From contig CAZRIE010000038.1 of NCBI GenBank assembly GCA_964600075.1, positions 1 through 34,209 of the forward strand: DNA of 34,209 bases, given 5' to 3'. Shown piece by piece: positions 8,756 through 16,283 of the stretch. The translations under genes were made by a program, and so were the position numbers. How positions within the stretch are numbered: position 1 is the first letter of the stretch; each line of letters starts with the position of its first letter. The notes below the pieces were generated by a model. The model made no database searches. It saw only the letters and a list, made by a program, of their open reading frames with translations, and was not told where the DNA came from. This DNA comes from CAZRIE01 sp964600075 (GTDB lineage: Bacteria; Bacteroidota; Bacteroidia; Flavobacteriales; Flavobacteriaceae).

Positions 8756-10237
8756 ATGCCATTATACGAAAGCCAGGTCTTAAAAATTTACAATTCCCTT
8801 TCAGGTAAAAAAGAAGTATTCAAACCTTTAAACGAAGGCCATATCGGCATGTACGTCTGTGGGCCTACCGTTTATAGCAATGTACATTTAGGCAATTGCC
8901 GAACTTTTATGTCTTTCGACATGATCTTTCGGTACTTGAGACATTTAGGCTATAAAGTGCGATATGTGCGCAACATAACTGATGCAGGGCATCTTGTTGA
9001 TGATGCTGAAGACGGGGAAGATAAAATCGCCAAAAAAGCGCGTCTAGAGCAGTTGGAACCCATGGAGGTCGTACAACGCTATACGGTCGATTTTCACAAT
9101 ATTCTTGAAAAATTCAACTTCTTGCCCCCCAGTATTGAACCCACGGCAACGGGACACATCATCGAACAGATAGAAATTATCAAAGACATTCTTGAAAAAG
9201 GGTATGCCTATGAGGCCAATGGCTCAGTATATTTTGACGTAACCAAGTTCAATGAGACTAACGAATATGGTAAATTGAGTGGTCGTAAGTTAGAAGATAT
9301 GATTGCCAACACCCGTGAGCTTACTGCACAAAATGAGAAAAAAAGCCCTCAAGATTTTGCGTTGTGGAAAAAAGCCGGACCACAGCATATTATGCGGTGG
9401 CCCTCACCTTGGGGCGATGGCTTCCCTGGTTGGCATTTGGAATGTACTGCTATGAGCACCAAATATTTGGGAGAGACCTTTGATATTCACGGTGGTGGAA
9501 TGGATCTGAAATTTCCCCATCACGAATGTGAGATTGCACAGGCCGAAGCAAGTTATGGGCAATCGCCGGTCAACTATTGGATGCACGCGAACATGCTTAC
9601 CATGAACGGTAAAAAAATGGCAAAATCTACCGGAAACAATATTTTGCCCGGTGAAATTTTCACAGGAGAAAACGATATTTTGAGTAAGCCTTTCTCACCC
9701 TCAGTGGTACGATTTTTCATGATGCAGGCCCACTATACAAGTATTTTAGACTTGAGCAGCGATGCGCTCTTGGCCTCGGAAAAAGGATTTAACAGATTGA
9801 TGGATGCTTTTTCTCTTCTAAGTGGATTGGAAACAGGAAGCAACAGCGATTTCGATATTGAGACTTGGAAACGGCAGTGCTATAATGCCATGAACGATGA
9901 CTTCAATACGCCTATTTTAATTGCCAACCTCTTTGAGGTCGTAAAGCATATTAATCTTATCAAAGAAGGAAAAGAAAGTATAACATCCGCTGATAAAGAA
10001 TCGCTAAAACAGATCTTAAGTGCCTTTATTTTTGAAATTCTTGGATTAGAACAAAATATCGGTAATGGTCAGGATACCGAAAAGCTTTCAGGTGTAGTCG
10101 AATTACTGATTAAATTGCGCAAAGAAGCTCGTGATAATAAAGATTTTGCGACCTCCGATAAAATACGTGACCAATTGGCCGATTTGGGCATTCAATTGAA
10201 AGATGGCAAGGAAGGAACTACCTTTAGCGTTTCTTAG
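8756..10237 (+). CDS. cysS: Cysteine--tRNA ligase
   Basis: This enzyme charges tRNA-Cys with cysteine (EC 6.1.1.16). It is a 493-residue class I synthetase with the HIGH-type motif HLGN (44-47) after CGPTVYSNV, and the KMSKS-type motif KMAKS (287-291). The zinc ligands expected from the E. coli enzyme are present: Cys35, Cys230 in WHLECTAMS, His255 and Glu259 in FPHHECE. The C-terminal helical DALR-type region includes NDDFNTPILIANLFE. The length is slightly above the usual 460-490. Its start lies 15 bases after the folE stop and the yidD start 52 bases after its own stop, suggesting a folE-cysS-yidD transcript. Confidence 0.97.
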   Translation: MPLYESQVLKIYNSLSGKKEVFKPLNEGHIGMYVCGPTVYSNVHLGNCRTFMSFDMIFRYLRHLGYKVRYVRNITDAGHLVDDAEDGEDKIAKKARLEQLEPMEVVQRYTVDFHNILEKFNFLPPSIEPTATGHIIEQIEIIKDILEKGYAYEANGSVYFDVTKFNETNEYGKLSGRKLEDMIANTRELTAQNEKKSPQDFALWKKAGPQHIMRWPSPWGDGFPGWHLECTAMSTKYLGETFDIHGGGMDLKFPHHECEIAQAEASYGQSPVNYWMHANMLTMNGKKMAKSTGNNILPGEIFTGENDILSKPFSPSVVRFFMMQAHYTSILDLSSDALLASEKGFNRLMDAFSLLSGLETGSNSDFDIETWKRQCYNAMNDDFNTPILIANLFEVVKHINLIKEGKESITSADKESLKQILSAFIFEILGLEQNIGNGQDTEKLSGVVELLIKLRKEARDNKDFATSDKIRDQLADLGIQLKDGKEGTTFSVS

Positions 10238-10289
10238 TTCTCGGCACGGTGCACTTGGAAAAGCGAAGAACGTATACTAAATAAAACAG

Positions 10290-10511
10290 GTGAAAAAAAT
10301 ACTGATAGCCCCGTTTGTTCTTTTGGTCAGGGTATATCAGGTCGCTATTTCCCCGTACACACCTGCAACTTGCCGCTACTCCCCCACTTGTTCGCAATAC
10401 ACCCTTGAAGCCTTAAAAAAACATGGCCTTTTTAAAGGTGGGTGGCTGGCTTTAAAGCGTATTTTCAGCTGTAACCCTTGGGGAGGCAAAGGGCATGATC
10501 CGGTGCCCTAG
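10290..10511 (+). CDS. yidD: Membrane protein insertion efficiency factor YidD
   Basis: A 73-residue YidD family protein (haemolytic domain, DUF37), thought to assist YidC-dependent insertion of inner membrane proteins. The whole chain fits the family: an amphipathic or hydrophobic N-terminus (KKILIAPFVLLVRVYQVAISPY), the cysteine-containing core CRYSPTCSQYTLEALKKHG, then GGWLALKRIFSCNPWGGKGHDPVP. The start is GTG at 10290, giving the standard N-terminus; no ATG is available there. It lies 52 bases after cysS on the same strand. In many bacteria yidD sits with rpmH and rnpA, but in Bacteroidota it is commonly elsewhere. Confidence 0.95.
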   Translation: MKKILIAPFVLLVRVYQVAISPYTPATCRYSPTCSQYTLEALKKHGLFKGGWLALKRIFSCNPWGGKGHDPVP

Positions 10512-10760
10512 CACTAACAAAATATAAATTTTGAATGCATTGAATTGAATTTCGATATTTCAGATCCCTTCTATCCAAATTGAGTCGAAAGTAAAAATCC
10601 TAATTAGTATCTTTATGTTACAAAAAAGATACGGCGACCAACACTTTTGAGCGACGCCCAATCAAGTCATTTAGACACTGTCTTGAAGATTACGAAATTG
10701 AAAAAAAATAGCTGAATAGGTTATTCTAACCTACCAAAATAGCTTTACGATAGAATTGAT

Positions 10761-12371
10761 ATGAAATTTAAATACCGTATTAGCCTCTTATTGTTAATAG
10801 GCATTTTCTTTGCGCTAGCCAGTTTCAATACAGAAAAGCCAACACCCAAAAAACCTAATATTCTATTCGTGATCAGTGATGATCAGTCGTTCGGGCATAC
10901 TAGTTTTGCCGGAAGTACTTTTATAAAAACTCCAGGGTTCGACCGGATAGCAAGTGAAGGGGTATACTTTAAAAATTGTTATGCTGGCTCACCGGGCTGC
11001 GCACCTTCACGAAGTGCTTTGATAACGGGGCGTTACCCTTGGCAAAATGAACAATCTGGACAACATGCTTCATCTTGGATGAAAAAACATGTACCCTTTG
11101 TAGACGAACTAAAAGCCAACGGCTATAGTACTGGTAGAACCGGTAAAGGCGTAAGTCCTTTCCAATACGCAAGAAACATTATGGATTCGCTTTGGCGGGA
11201 AACCGATGCCGCCGGAAAGACCCATTCATCAATAAAGTATGACCGAAATACTTTAAACTTACCAACTAGAAATATGTCGGCATTCGACTATTTTGAAAAT
11301 TTCAAATATTTCATAGAAAATGTTAGTGACAAGGAACCTTTCTTTTTTTGGTTCGGAGCAAGTGAGCCACACAGAGCCTATGAAAAAGGATCTTGGAAGA
11401 GGTTCGGAAAAAAACTAGCTGATGTCAAAGTCCCAGAATTTCTACCCGACACGGAAGAAATTAGAGGAGACCTCCTGGACTATGCCATCGAAATAGAGTG
11501 GTTTGATAGTCACTTGCAAAAAATGATTACCTATTTGGAAGAAATCGGGGAGCTCGAAAACACAATAGTAATAGTGACTTCCGACAATGGCATGCCTTTT
11601 CCAAGGGCCAAGGCAAATAGTTTCGAATATGGGGTTCATGTGCCTTTAGCAATACGATATCCTAAAAAATTCAAGGCAGGTCGCACCGTTGTTGACAGGA
11701 TAGGGTTTGTCGATTTCGCACCAACTTTATTGGAGATTACGGGAACCGAACCGAAAACCATGATGCCAATTTCAGGTAAAAGTTTCCTAAATATTCTGGA
11801 ATCCAATCAGGAGGGGACCGTTGATAAAACGAGGAACTACAGTTTTGTAGGCAGAGAGCGACATTCATCTTCCAGATATCGCAACCTAGGCTATCCGCAG
11901 CGTGCCGTTTTCTCGGAAAAATATACCCTTATTTGGAATTTGCGACCCGAACGTTGGCCGGCAGGAGCACCACAAAAATACGATTCAAAAGACACTACGG
12001 TCTTACTCCCGAAATATGGGCTAAACAACGAAGGTTCCTATATCCCCGATGCCGCATTTACTGATGTAGATGACTGTCCGACCAAAACCTACATCATCGA
12101 AAACAAGGAAACGGATAGTATCGCACGCTTTTTTGAGTATTCGTACGGCAAAAGACAGGAATTTGAGCTGTACGATATTAAAAAAGACCCGTATTGCTTG
12201 ACTAATTTGGCCAGTAATCCAGAGTTTCTACCCATAGAATCAAAGCTCAGAAAAATTCTTTTGGAAGAACTCCACAAATCAAAAGACCCAAGAATCGTCG
12301 GGCCCGATAAAGAAATATTCGACTCGTACAAACGGTACTCTAGAATCAGGAAGTTTCCAAAACCCCTATAG
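10761..12371 (+). CDS. Exported type I sulfatase (formylglycine-dependent)
   Basis: This enzyme hydrolyses sulfate esters, probably on a polysaccharide, in the periplasm or outside the cell. A signal sequence (hydrophobic 9-22) precedes the catalytic domain. Metal-binding Asp residues are in SDDQS (Asp40, Asp41). The formylglycine motif is CAPSRSALITG, with Cys80 as the residue oxidised by a maturase (anSME or FGE type) and Arg84 stabilising it. TSDNG supplies the later metal ligands, followed by a conserved Lys in RAKAN. A C-terminal subdomain ends near residue 536. The layout resembles the heparan N-sulfatase-like branch, but I am not sure of the subfamily. There is no SusC/SusD pair, glycoside hydrolase or maturase nearby, so it is an orphan. 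The 249 bases upstream hold no clear gene. Confidence 0.9.
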   Translation: MKFKYRISLLLLIGIFFALASFNTEKPTPKKPNILFVISDDQSFGHTSFAGSTFIKTPGFDRIASEGVYFKNCYAGSPGCAPSRSALITGRYPWQNEQSGQHASSWMKKHVPFVDELKANGYSTGRTGKGVSPFQYARNIMDSLWRETDAAGKTHSSIKYDRNTLNLPTRNMSAFDYFENFKYFIENVSDKEPFFFWFGASEPHRAYEKGSWKRFGKKLADVKVPEFLPDTEEIRGDLLDYAIEIEWFDSHLQKMITYLEEIGELENTIVIVTSDNGMPFPRAKANSFEYGVHVPLAIRYPKKFKAGRTVVDRIGFVDFAPTLLEITGTEPKTMMPISGKSFLNILESNQEGTVDKTRNYSFVGRERHSSSRYRNLGYPQRAVFSEKYTLIWNLRPERWPAGAPQKYDSKDTTVLLPKYGLNNEGSYIPDAAFTDVDDCPTKTYIIENKETDSIARFFEYSYGKRQEFELYDIKKDPYCLTNLASNPEFLPIESKLRKILLEELHKSKDPRIVGPDKEIFDSYKRYSRIRKFPKPL

Positions 12372-12513
12372 TCAGAATGGTCGAAAAATTTATTGTTAGT
12401 TGTTCTACTCTGACCGTAACGAAGACAAAATCGCAAACTTTTCGAACAACAATTAGAAGAAACCATAAACCCCAAATCGATTTTCTTATCTTAGCGCCCA
12501 AAATTAGAACGAC

Positions 12514-13476
12514 ATGCATTTCTTAGGTATTATCTGGAATCCGAACGAAACCCTTTTTACGCTCGGGCCTTTGCAAATCAAATATTATAATCTTCTATGG
12601 ATTGTTGCGTTTGCCTTGGGTTGGTATCTGATGAAACGAATATTCACCAACGAGAAAAAAACAGTAGAACAATTAGATTCCCTTTTCATACATACGGTTC
12701 TATCCACGATGCTCGGGGCACGTTTGGGCCATGTAATCTTTTACGATTGGTCTTATTACAAAAACCATTTATTGGAGATTTTGCTTCCTATTAGGGAAAG
12801 TTCCAATGGTACGCTTTTAGGGTTTATAAATGGTTATGAATTTACTGGCTTTACCGGTCTTGCCAGCCACGGTGCCATAATTGGGGTACTCATAGGTACG
12901 TATCTTTACGCTCGTAAATATCCGGATATGAAACCCTTATGGCTGTTAGACCGAATGGTAATTCCGTTCGCAATAGGTGCTTTTTGTGTTCGGTTGGGTA
13001 ACTTTTTCAACTCTGAGATTAACGGAAAGATTACCGATGAATCTTTCGTTTTCGCAACAAAATTTATTCGCGATTCTGATGATATGCACCCTTCCAAAGC
13101 TTTGGGCATTACCAAAGAAAAAACAGTAAATGCTGCTTATGACGCCATAGAAAACAATGCACAGTTTTCAGAATATCTATCACAGATACCATATCGACAT
13201 CCCGCACAATTGTACGAGGGAATTGCCTATATTTTTGTCTTTCTGATTTTGTACTATCTCTACTGGAAAACAGATAAAAGAAATGACACTGGTTTTCTAT
13301 TCGGGCTATTCTTGGTCTTGCTTTGGACGATTCGCTTTTTTGTCGAATACGTTAAGAAAAGTCAAGGAGGCTTCGAGGAGTCTTTGGGTCTGCTATCTAC
13401 AGGCCAATGGTTGAGTATTCCGTTTATTCTTATCGGACTCTATTTTATGTTCAAACCGCGAAAAAGTAAGAAGTAA
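12514..13476 (+). CDS. lgt: Prolipoprotein diacylglyceryl transferase
   Basis: This inner membrane enzyme transfers diacylglycerol from phosphatidylglycerol to the lipobox cysteine of prolipoproteins, the first step of lipoprotein maturation (EC 2.5.1.145). The 320-residue protein has about seven hydrophobic segments. The Lgt signature RLGNFFNSEING (160-171) contains the essential Arg and Asn, the His-Gly motif SHGAIIG (118-124) is present, and HPAQLYEG follows in the C-terminal half. It is slightly longer than the E. coli protein (291), owing to a hydrophilic insertion after the signature. A near -7 box, TATCTTAG at 12487-12494, has one mismatch to TAnnTTTG and may be its promoter. The DUF192 gene follows after 32 bases. 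Many lipoproteins in this window would be its substrates. Confidence 0.95.
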   Translation: MHFLGIIWNPNETLFTLGPLQIKYYNLLWIVAFALGWYLMKRIFTNEKKTVEQLDSLFIHTVLSTMLGARLGHVIFYDWSYYKNHLLEILLPIRESSNGTLLGFINGYEFTGFTGLASHGAIIGVLIGTYLYARKYPDMKPLWLLDRMVIPFAIGAFCVRLGNFFNSEINGKITDESFVFATKFIRDSDDMHPSKALGITKEKTVNAAYDAIENNAQFSEYLSQIPYRHPAQLYEGIAYIFVFLILYYLYWKTDKRNDTGFLFGLFLVLLWTIRFFVEYVKKSQGGFEESLGLLSTGQWLSIPFILIGLYFMFKPRKSKK

Positions 13477-13508
13477 GCATTTGGCATGTTTGAGGTTAAA
13501 AAAGTTTA

Positions 13509-14057
13509 ATGTTCAAGGTTAAAAATTTAAAAAAGAGAAATTATCTCCTTGAGGGGACTATAGGGGTGTTCTTCCAACTAGGGAAAGTCTCTATATCCGT
13601 ACTACTAGTTCTACTAGTTTTCTCATGCAAGAATGAACCCAAAAAGGTTATCAAGACCGAGCCCATCGCCTTCAAAAAAGAAGGTGAACTGACCGTTTTC
13701 AAATCGAAAACAGATTCTATAATCGCACAATTGAATATTGAAATTGCCGATTCGGATTATGAAACCCAAACGGGACTTATGTATCGGCAGAGCATGGAAA
13801 GTAAACAGGGAATGCTCTTTATCTTCCCCGATGTGGCGATGCATTCCTTTTATATGAAGAATACAGAATTTCCTTTAGACCTTATTTTTATAAAAGAGGA
13901 TTTGTCCATCGGGAGTTTTCAAGAAAACGCACAGCCCTTAAAAGAATCGAGTTTGACTTCCAAAGTGCCAGTACAATACGTATTGGAGATCAATGCAGGT
14001 CTTGTGGCAAAATGGGGCTTACAAGTTGGGGATAGCGTGGTGTACAAAAAACTTTAA
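13509..14057 (+). CDS. DUF192 family lipoprotein
   Basis: The DUF192 domain (about 75-180) is recognisable from ETQTGLMYRQSMESKQGMLF, then MHSFYMKNTEFPLDLIFI and YVLEINAGLVAKWGLQVGD. The function of the family is not established. A hydrophobic stretch (VSISVLLVLLVF) ends in the lipobox cysteine SCKNEP (Cys40), so the product is probably a lipoprotein. The N-terminus is odd: about 25 residues precede the hydrophobic stretch and are encoded by repeat-like DNA (13541-13575 and the AT-rich direct repeat before it). GTG at 13566 would give a normal signal peptide, MFFQLGKVSISVLLVLLVFSC read as separate segments, and is a credible alternative start. It lies 32 bases after lgt and 6 bases before the acetyltransferase gene. 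Confidence 0.85.
   Translation: MFKVKNLKKRNYLLEGTIGVFFQLGKVSISVLLVLLVFSCKNEPKKVIKTEPIAFKKEGELTVFKSKTDSIIAQLNIEIADSDYETQTGLMYRQSMESKQGMLFIFPDVAMHSFYMKNTEFPLDLIFIKEDLSIGSFQENAQPLKESSLTSKVPVQYVLEINAGLVAKWGLQVGDSVVYKKL
13541..13575 (+). repeat. REP-like hairpin element at the start of the DUF192 gene
   Basis: The sequence contains a small imperfect hairpin (CTCC TTGA GGGG) followed by TATAGGGGTGTT. Its layout (short C-run/G-run stem, then an AGGGG tail) resembles the two elements at 15933-15975 and 16110-16155. It is assigned by pattern only; a genome-wide copy count would be needed to prove it. Confidence 0.35.
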
Positions 14058-14063
14058 TTTCCA

Positions 14064-14582
14064 ATGAAATTATTGCTCAACGGCGAAGAGACAGAAAGGC
14101 TTTTATTCCGAAAATTACTGCCGTCGGACTTCGATACCTGGTTGCCTTTTCATCAAGACCCTCGGACTTCGGAGTTTTGGGAAGGATTGCCCAAAGAACC
14201 AAGAATTGCCTGCCAGCAGCAATTCGATAGGGTTTTTGAACGCTATAAAAAGGGCTTGGGCGGAATGAACGTATTGACTCTAAAAACTACTGGAAATCTT
14301 ATCGGACTATGTGGCCTGTTGATTCAGACCGTTGGTGGTATTCAAGAGCTAGAAATAGGGTATTCCGTTCTACCTCAATACTGGTACAAAGGTTATGCCA
14401 CTGAAGCTGCCAAGAAATGTAGGGAATTCGCTTTTGGAAATAGATTGGCTGAATCGCTGATTTCGATTATTCATATAGACAATATCCCTTCCCAAAGAGT
14501 AGCCATAAAAAATGGAATGTATTTAGACAAAACCACAACCTATACTAATAATCAGGTGCATATTTTCAGGGTTTTTCTCTAA
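14064..14582 (+). CDS. GNAT acetyltransferase, RimJ/RimL-like
   Basis: A 172-residue N-acetyltransferase of the GNAT fold using acetyl-CoA; the substrate is unknown. The N-terminus (TERLLFRKLLPSDFDTWLPF) is typical of the RimJ/RimL branch (Acetyltransf_3). Motif A with the acetyl-CoA loop reads LEIGYSVLPQYWYKGYATEAA, best seen as ELEIGYSVLP and then QYWYKGYA. SIIHIDNIPSQRVAIKNGM is the usual C-terminal strand-helix with Asn and Ser-x-Arg contacts. It begins 6 bases after the DUF192 stop, so it is probably translated from the same transcript. RimJ/RimL relatives modify ribosomal proteins, aminoglycosides or small metabolites; nothing here decides between these. Confidence 0.9.
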   Translation: MKLLLNGEETERLLFRKLLPSDFDTWLPFHQDPRTSEFWEGLPKEPRIACQQQFDRVFERYKKGLGGMNVLTLKTTGNLIGLCGLLIQTVGGIQELEIGYSVLPQYWYKGYATEAAKKCREFAFGNRLAESLISIIHIDNIPSQRVAIKNGMYLDKTTTYTNNQVHIFRVFL

Positions 14583-14651
14583 GCTTCCTTTTTACTATTT
14601 CTCTTGAGTGGGTTGTAAAGGTGTTCCCTCAATTTATCTTATTTTCGATAA

Positions 14652-15908
14652 ATGACTAAGATTAAAGAGCATTGGGCAATTTTTATTGATAACACCTCTA
14701 AGAAAAGCCAATTTATCGATTCGCTTTTAAAAAGTATTCCTCCTGATGGTTTTCAAACATTGATTGGCCTGAACGGTGCGCTATTATCCAAATTGGCCAT
14801 AGAGCGATTTATCGATGAAGAAGATCGCCATGGTACTAAGGTTGTTACGGCACACACACAACAAAACCTTAAATCAATGTCGAGTGGAGAGCAGAAAAAA
14901 GCCTTGTTACAACACATTTTAGAAACTAGACCTGATTTTATTGTTTTGGACAATCCCTTCGACAATCTTGATGTTGATACACAAGCAGAGCTTAAAATAA
15001 AGTTACAGGAGATTTCCGAAGATACTACCATCATACAGGTTTTAAGTAGGAAAAACGACTTGCTTCCGTTTGCGACCACATTTGCCAAACTTAACAATAG
15101 ACAACTTAACTTTTTTACGGATGTCATGTCTCTTTTAACATCTGATGAAACAGTTGGTTTTGAAGGAACGGTGCCAAAACCCTTACACATTTTCGATATT
15201 GAGAAAGTTATCCTTATTGATTTAATGAAAGTCTGTGTTACGTATTCTGGAAAACCTATTCTAAAGAATATAGATTGGACGATAAAAAAAGGAGAATTTT
15301 GGGAACTTCGGGGCAAAAACGGTAGTGGAAAGACCACTATTCTATCTATGATAACCGGGGAGAACCCCAAAGGCTACGGTCAGGAACTTTATATTTTCGG
15401 CCGTAAAAAGGGAAGTGGCGAAAGTGTTTGGGATATCAAACAGAAAATTGGCTACTTTACCCCTTCTATGACCGACAAGTTTACGGGGTACCATTCGGTA
15501 ATCCATATGATTATATCTGGCCTAAACGATTCTATTGGTCTATATGTACAACCCACGGAGGCACAATCGAGATTGGCAAAGGAGTGGTTAGAACTTATTG
15601 GATTTTGGCAACAAAAAGATGCACTTTTTCACGAACTGTCGCTTGGTCAAAAACGTTTGGTCATGTGTGTAAGGGCCATGATCAAACATCCACCGTTGCT
15701 GATATTGGACGAACCGACCGCGGGACTTGATGATGCAAGTGCTGCGCTGTTTGTAGCTCTGGTCAACAAATTCGCTAAGGAAAGTGACACCGCCATTATT
15801 TTTGTTTCCCATCGCAAAGAACCCGGACTCGACCCTGACCATATCTACCAATTGGAAATGACGGCTAAAGGGTCTGAAGGAAAATTCATAACCGCTGGCC
15901 AACAATAA
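14652..15908 (+). CDS. ModF-like twin ABC ATPase with a degenerate first half
   Basis: A 418-residue cytosolic protein with two ABC nucleotide-binding domains in tandem and no membrane segment, resembling ModF/PhrA-type proteins (ModF in E. coli is about 490). The second domain (about 188-415) is complete: Walker A GKNGSGKT (221-228), signature LSLGQ (329-333), Walker B LLILDEP (349-355) and an H-switch in SHRKE. The first domain (1-160) starts directly at the Walker A strand, lacks the A-loop, and has IDNTSKKS (12-19) instead of GxxGxGKS. Its signature MSSGEQ (76-81) is intact, but Walker B is FIVLDNP, with Asn instead of the catalytic Glu. One active and one dead ATP site are therefore expected. 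A molybdate link is not shown here; no mod genes are near. It follows the acetyltransferase by 69 bases. Confidence 0.85.
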   Translation: MTKIKEHWAIFIDNTSKKSQFIDSLLKSIPPDGFQTLIGLNGALLSKLAIERFIDEEDRHGTKVVTAHTQQNLKSMSSGEQKKALLQHILETRPDFIVLDNPFDNLDVDTQAELKIKLQEISEDTTIIQVLSRKNDLLPFATTFAKLNNRQLNFFTDVMSLLTSDETVGFEGTVPKPLHIFDIEKVILIDLMKVCVTYSGKPILKNIDWTIKKGEFWELRGKNGSGKTTILSMITGENPKGYGQELYIFGRKKGSGESVWDIKQKIGYFTPSMTDKFTGYHSVIHMIISGLNDSIGLYVQPTEAQSRLAKEWLELIGFWQQKDALFHELSLGQKRLVMCVRAMIKHPPLLILDEPTAGLDDASAALFVALVNKFAKESDTAIIFVSHRKEPGLDPDHIYQLEMTAKGSEGKFITAGQQ

Positions 15909-15932
15909 TGCCAGAAGGCTTTATGAATAGGT

Positions 15933-15975
15933 CCTCCCCTTTATTAGGAGAGATGGCGATAACCAGAAGGATAGC
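15933..15975 (+). repeat. REP-like hairpin element, copy A
   Basis: The sequence has a short stem (CTCC 15935-15938 with GGAG 15948-15951) followed by AGATGGCGATAACCAGAAGG. The same plan, stem plus a purine-rich tail, is found reversed at 16110-16155. Such elements are common between flavobacterial genes. It may also end transcription of the ABC gene. Pattern-based. Confidence 0.4.
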
Positions 15976-16109
15976 CCTAGGAACACTGATATTAAAATGC
16001 AAACGTGCATACTTAAATTGTTAGGAACTCCATTCGAATAGCATCCAAAATTTAAAAATAGAGAATTTTTAATCAACTTAAAAGGTAAAACCGAAATGGT
16101 CTGTAAAAA

Positions 16110-16155
16110 CCCCTCCGTCTGCGGTACTTCCCCTTTGCTGGGGACGACTTCACTT
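16110..16155 (-). repeat. REP-like hairpin element, copy B (opposite orientation)
   Basis: Read on the minus strand it has a GGGG/CCCC stem (16140-16143 with 16130-16133) followed by AAGTACCGCAGACGGAGGGG. It faces copy A across about 135 bases, a head-to-head pair. Of the rest of the 15909-16283 gap, 15976-16109 and 16156-16197 show no gene, and 16198-16227 holds the secDF terminator. Confidence 0.45.
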
Positions 16156-16197
16156 TCACTATAAAAAAAATATGATTATTTGTTTTCTTAAAAAATC

Positions 16198-16227
16198 AAA
16201 AAAGCCGCCTGCTAAGCAAACGGCTTT
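16198..16227 (-). terminator. secDF Rho-independent terminator
   Basis: A stem of AAAGCCG (16201-16207) with CGGCTTT (16221-16227) holds a loop that itself pairs TGC with GCA. On the minus strand it is followed by a run of T. It lies 57 bases after the secDF stop. Confidence 0.8.
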
Positions 16228-16283
16228 AGTTATTTGAGTTAGTTTTGAGTTTGAATCTTACTTTCCCCTGTGCTGGAGAAAAT

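Noticed and set aside
14753..15370. 205-codon minus-strand ORF across the ABC ATPase gene
   Set aside because: It is antisense to a gene with clear ABC motifs and has no recognisable domain.
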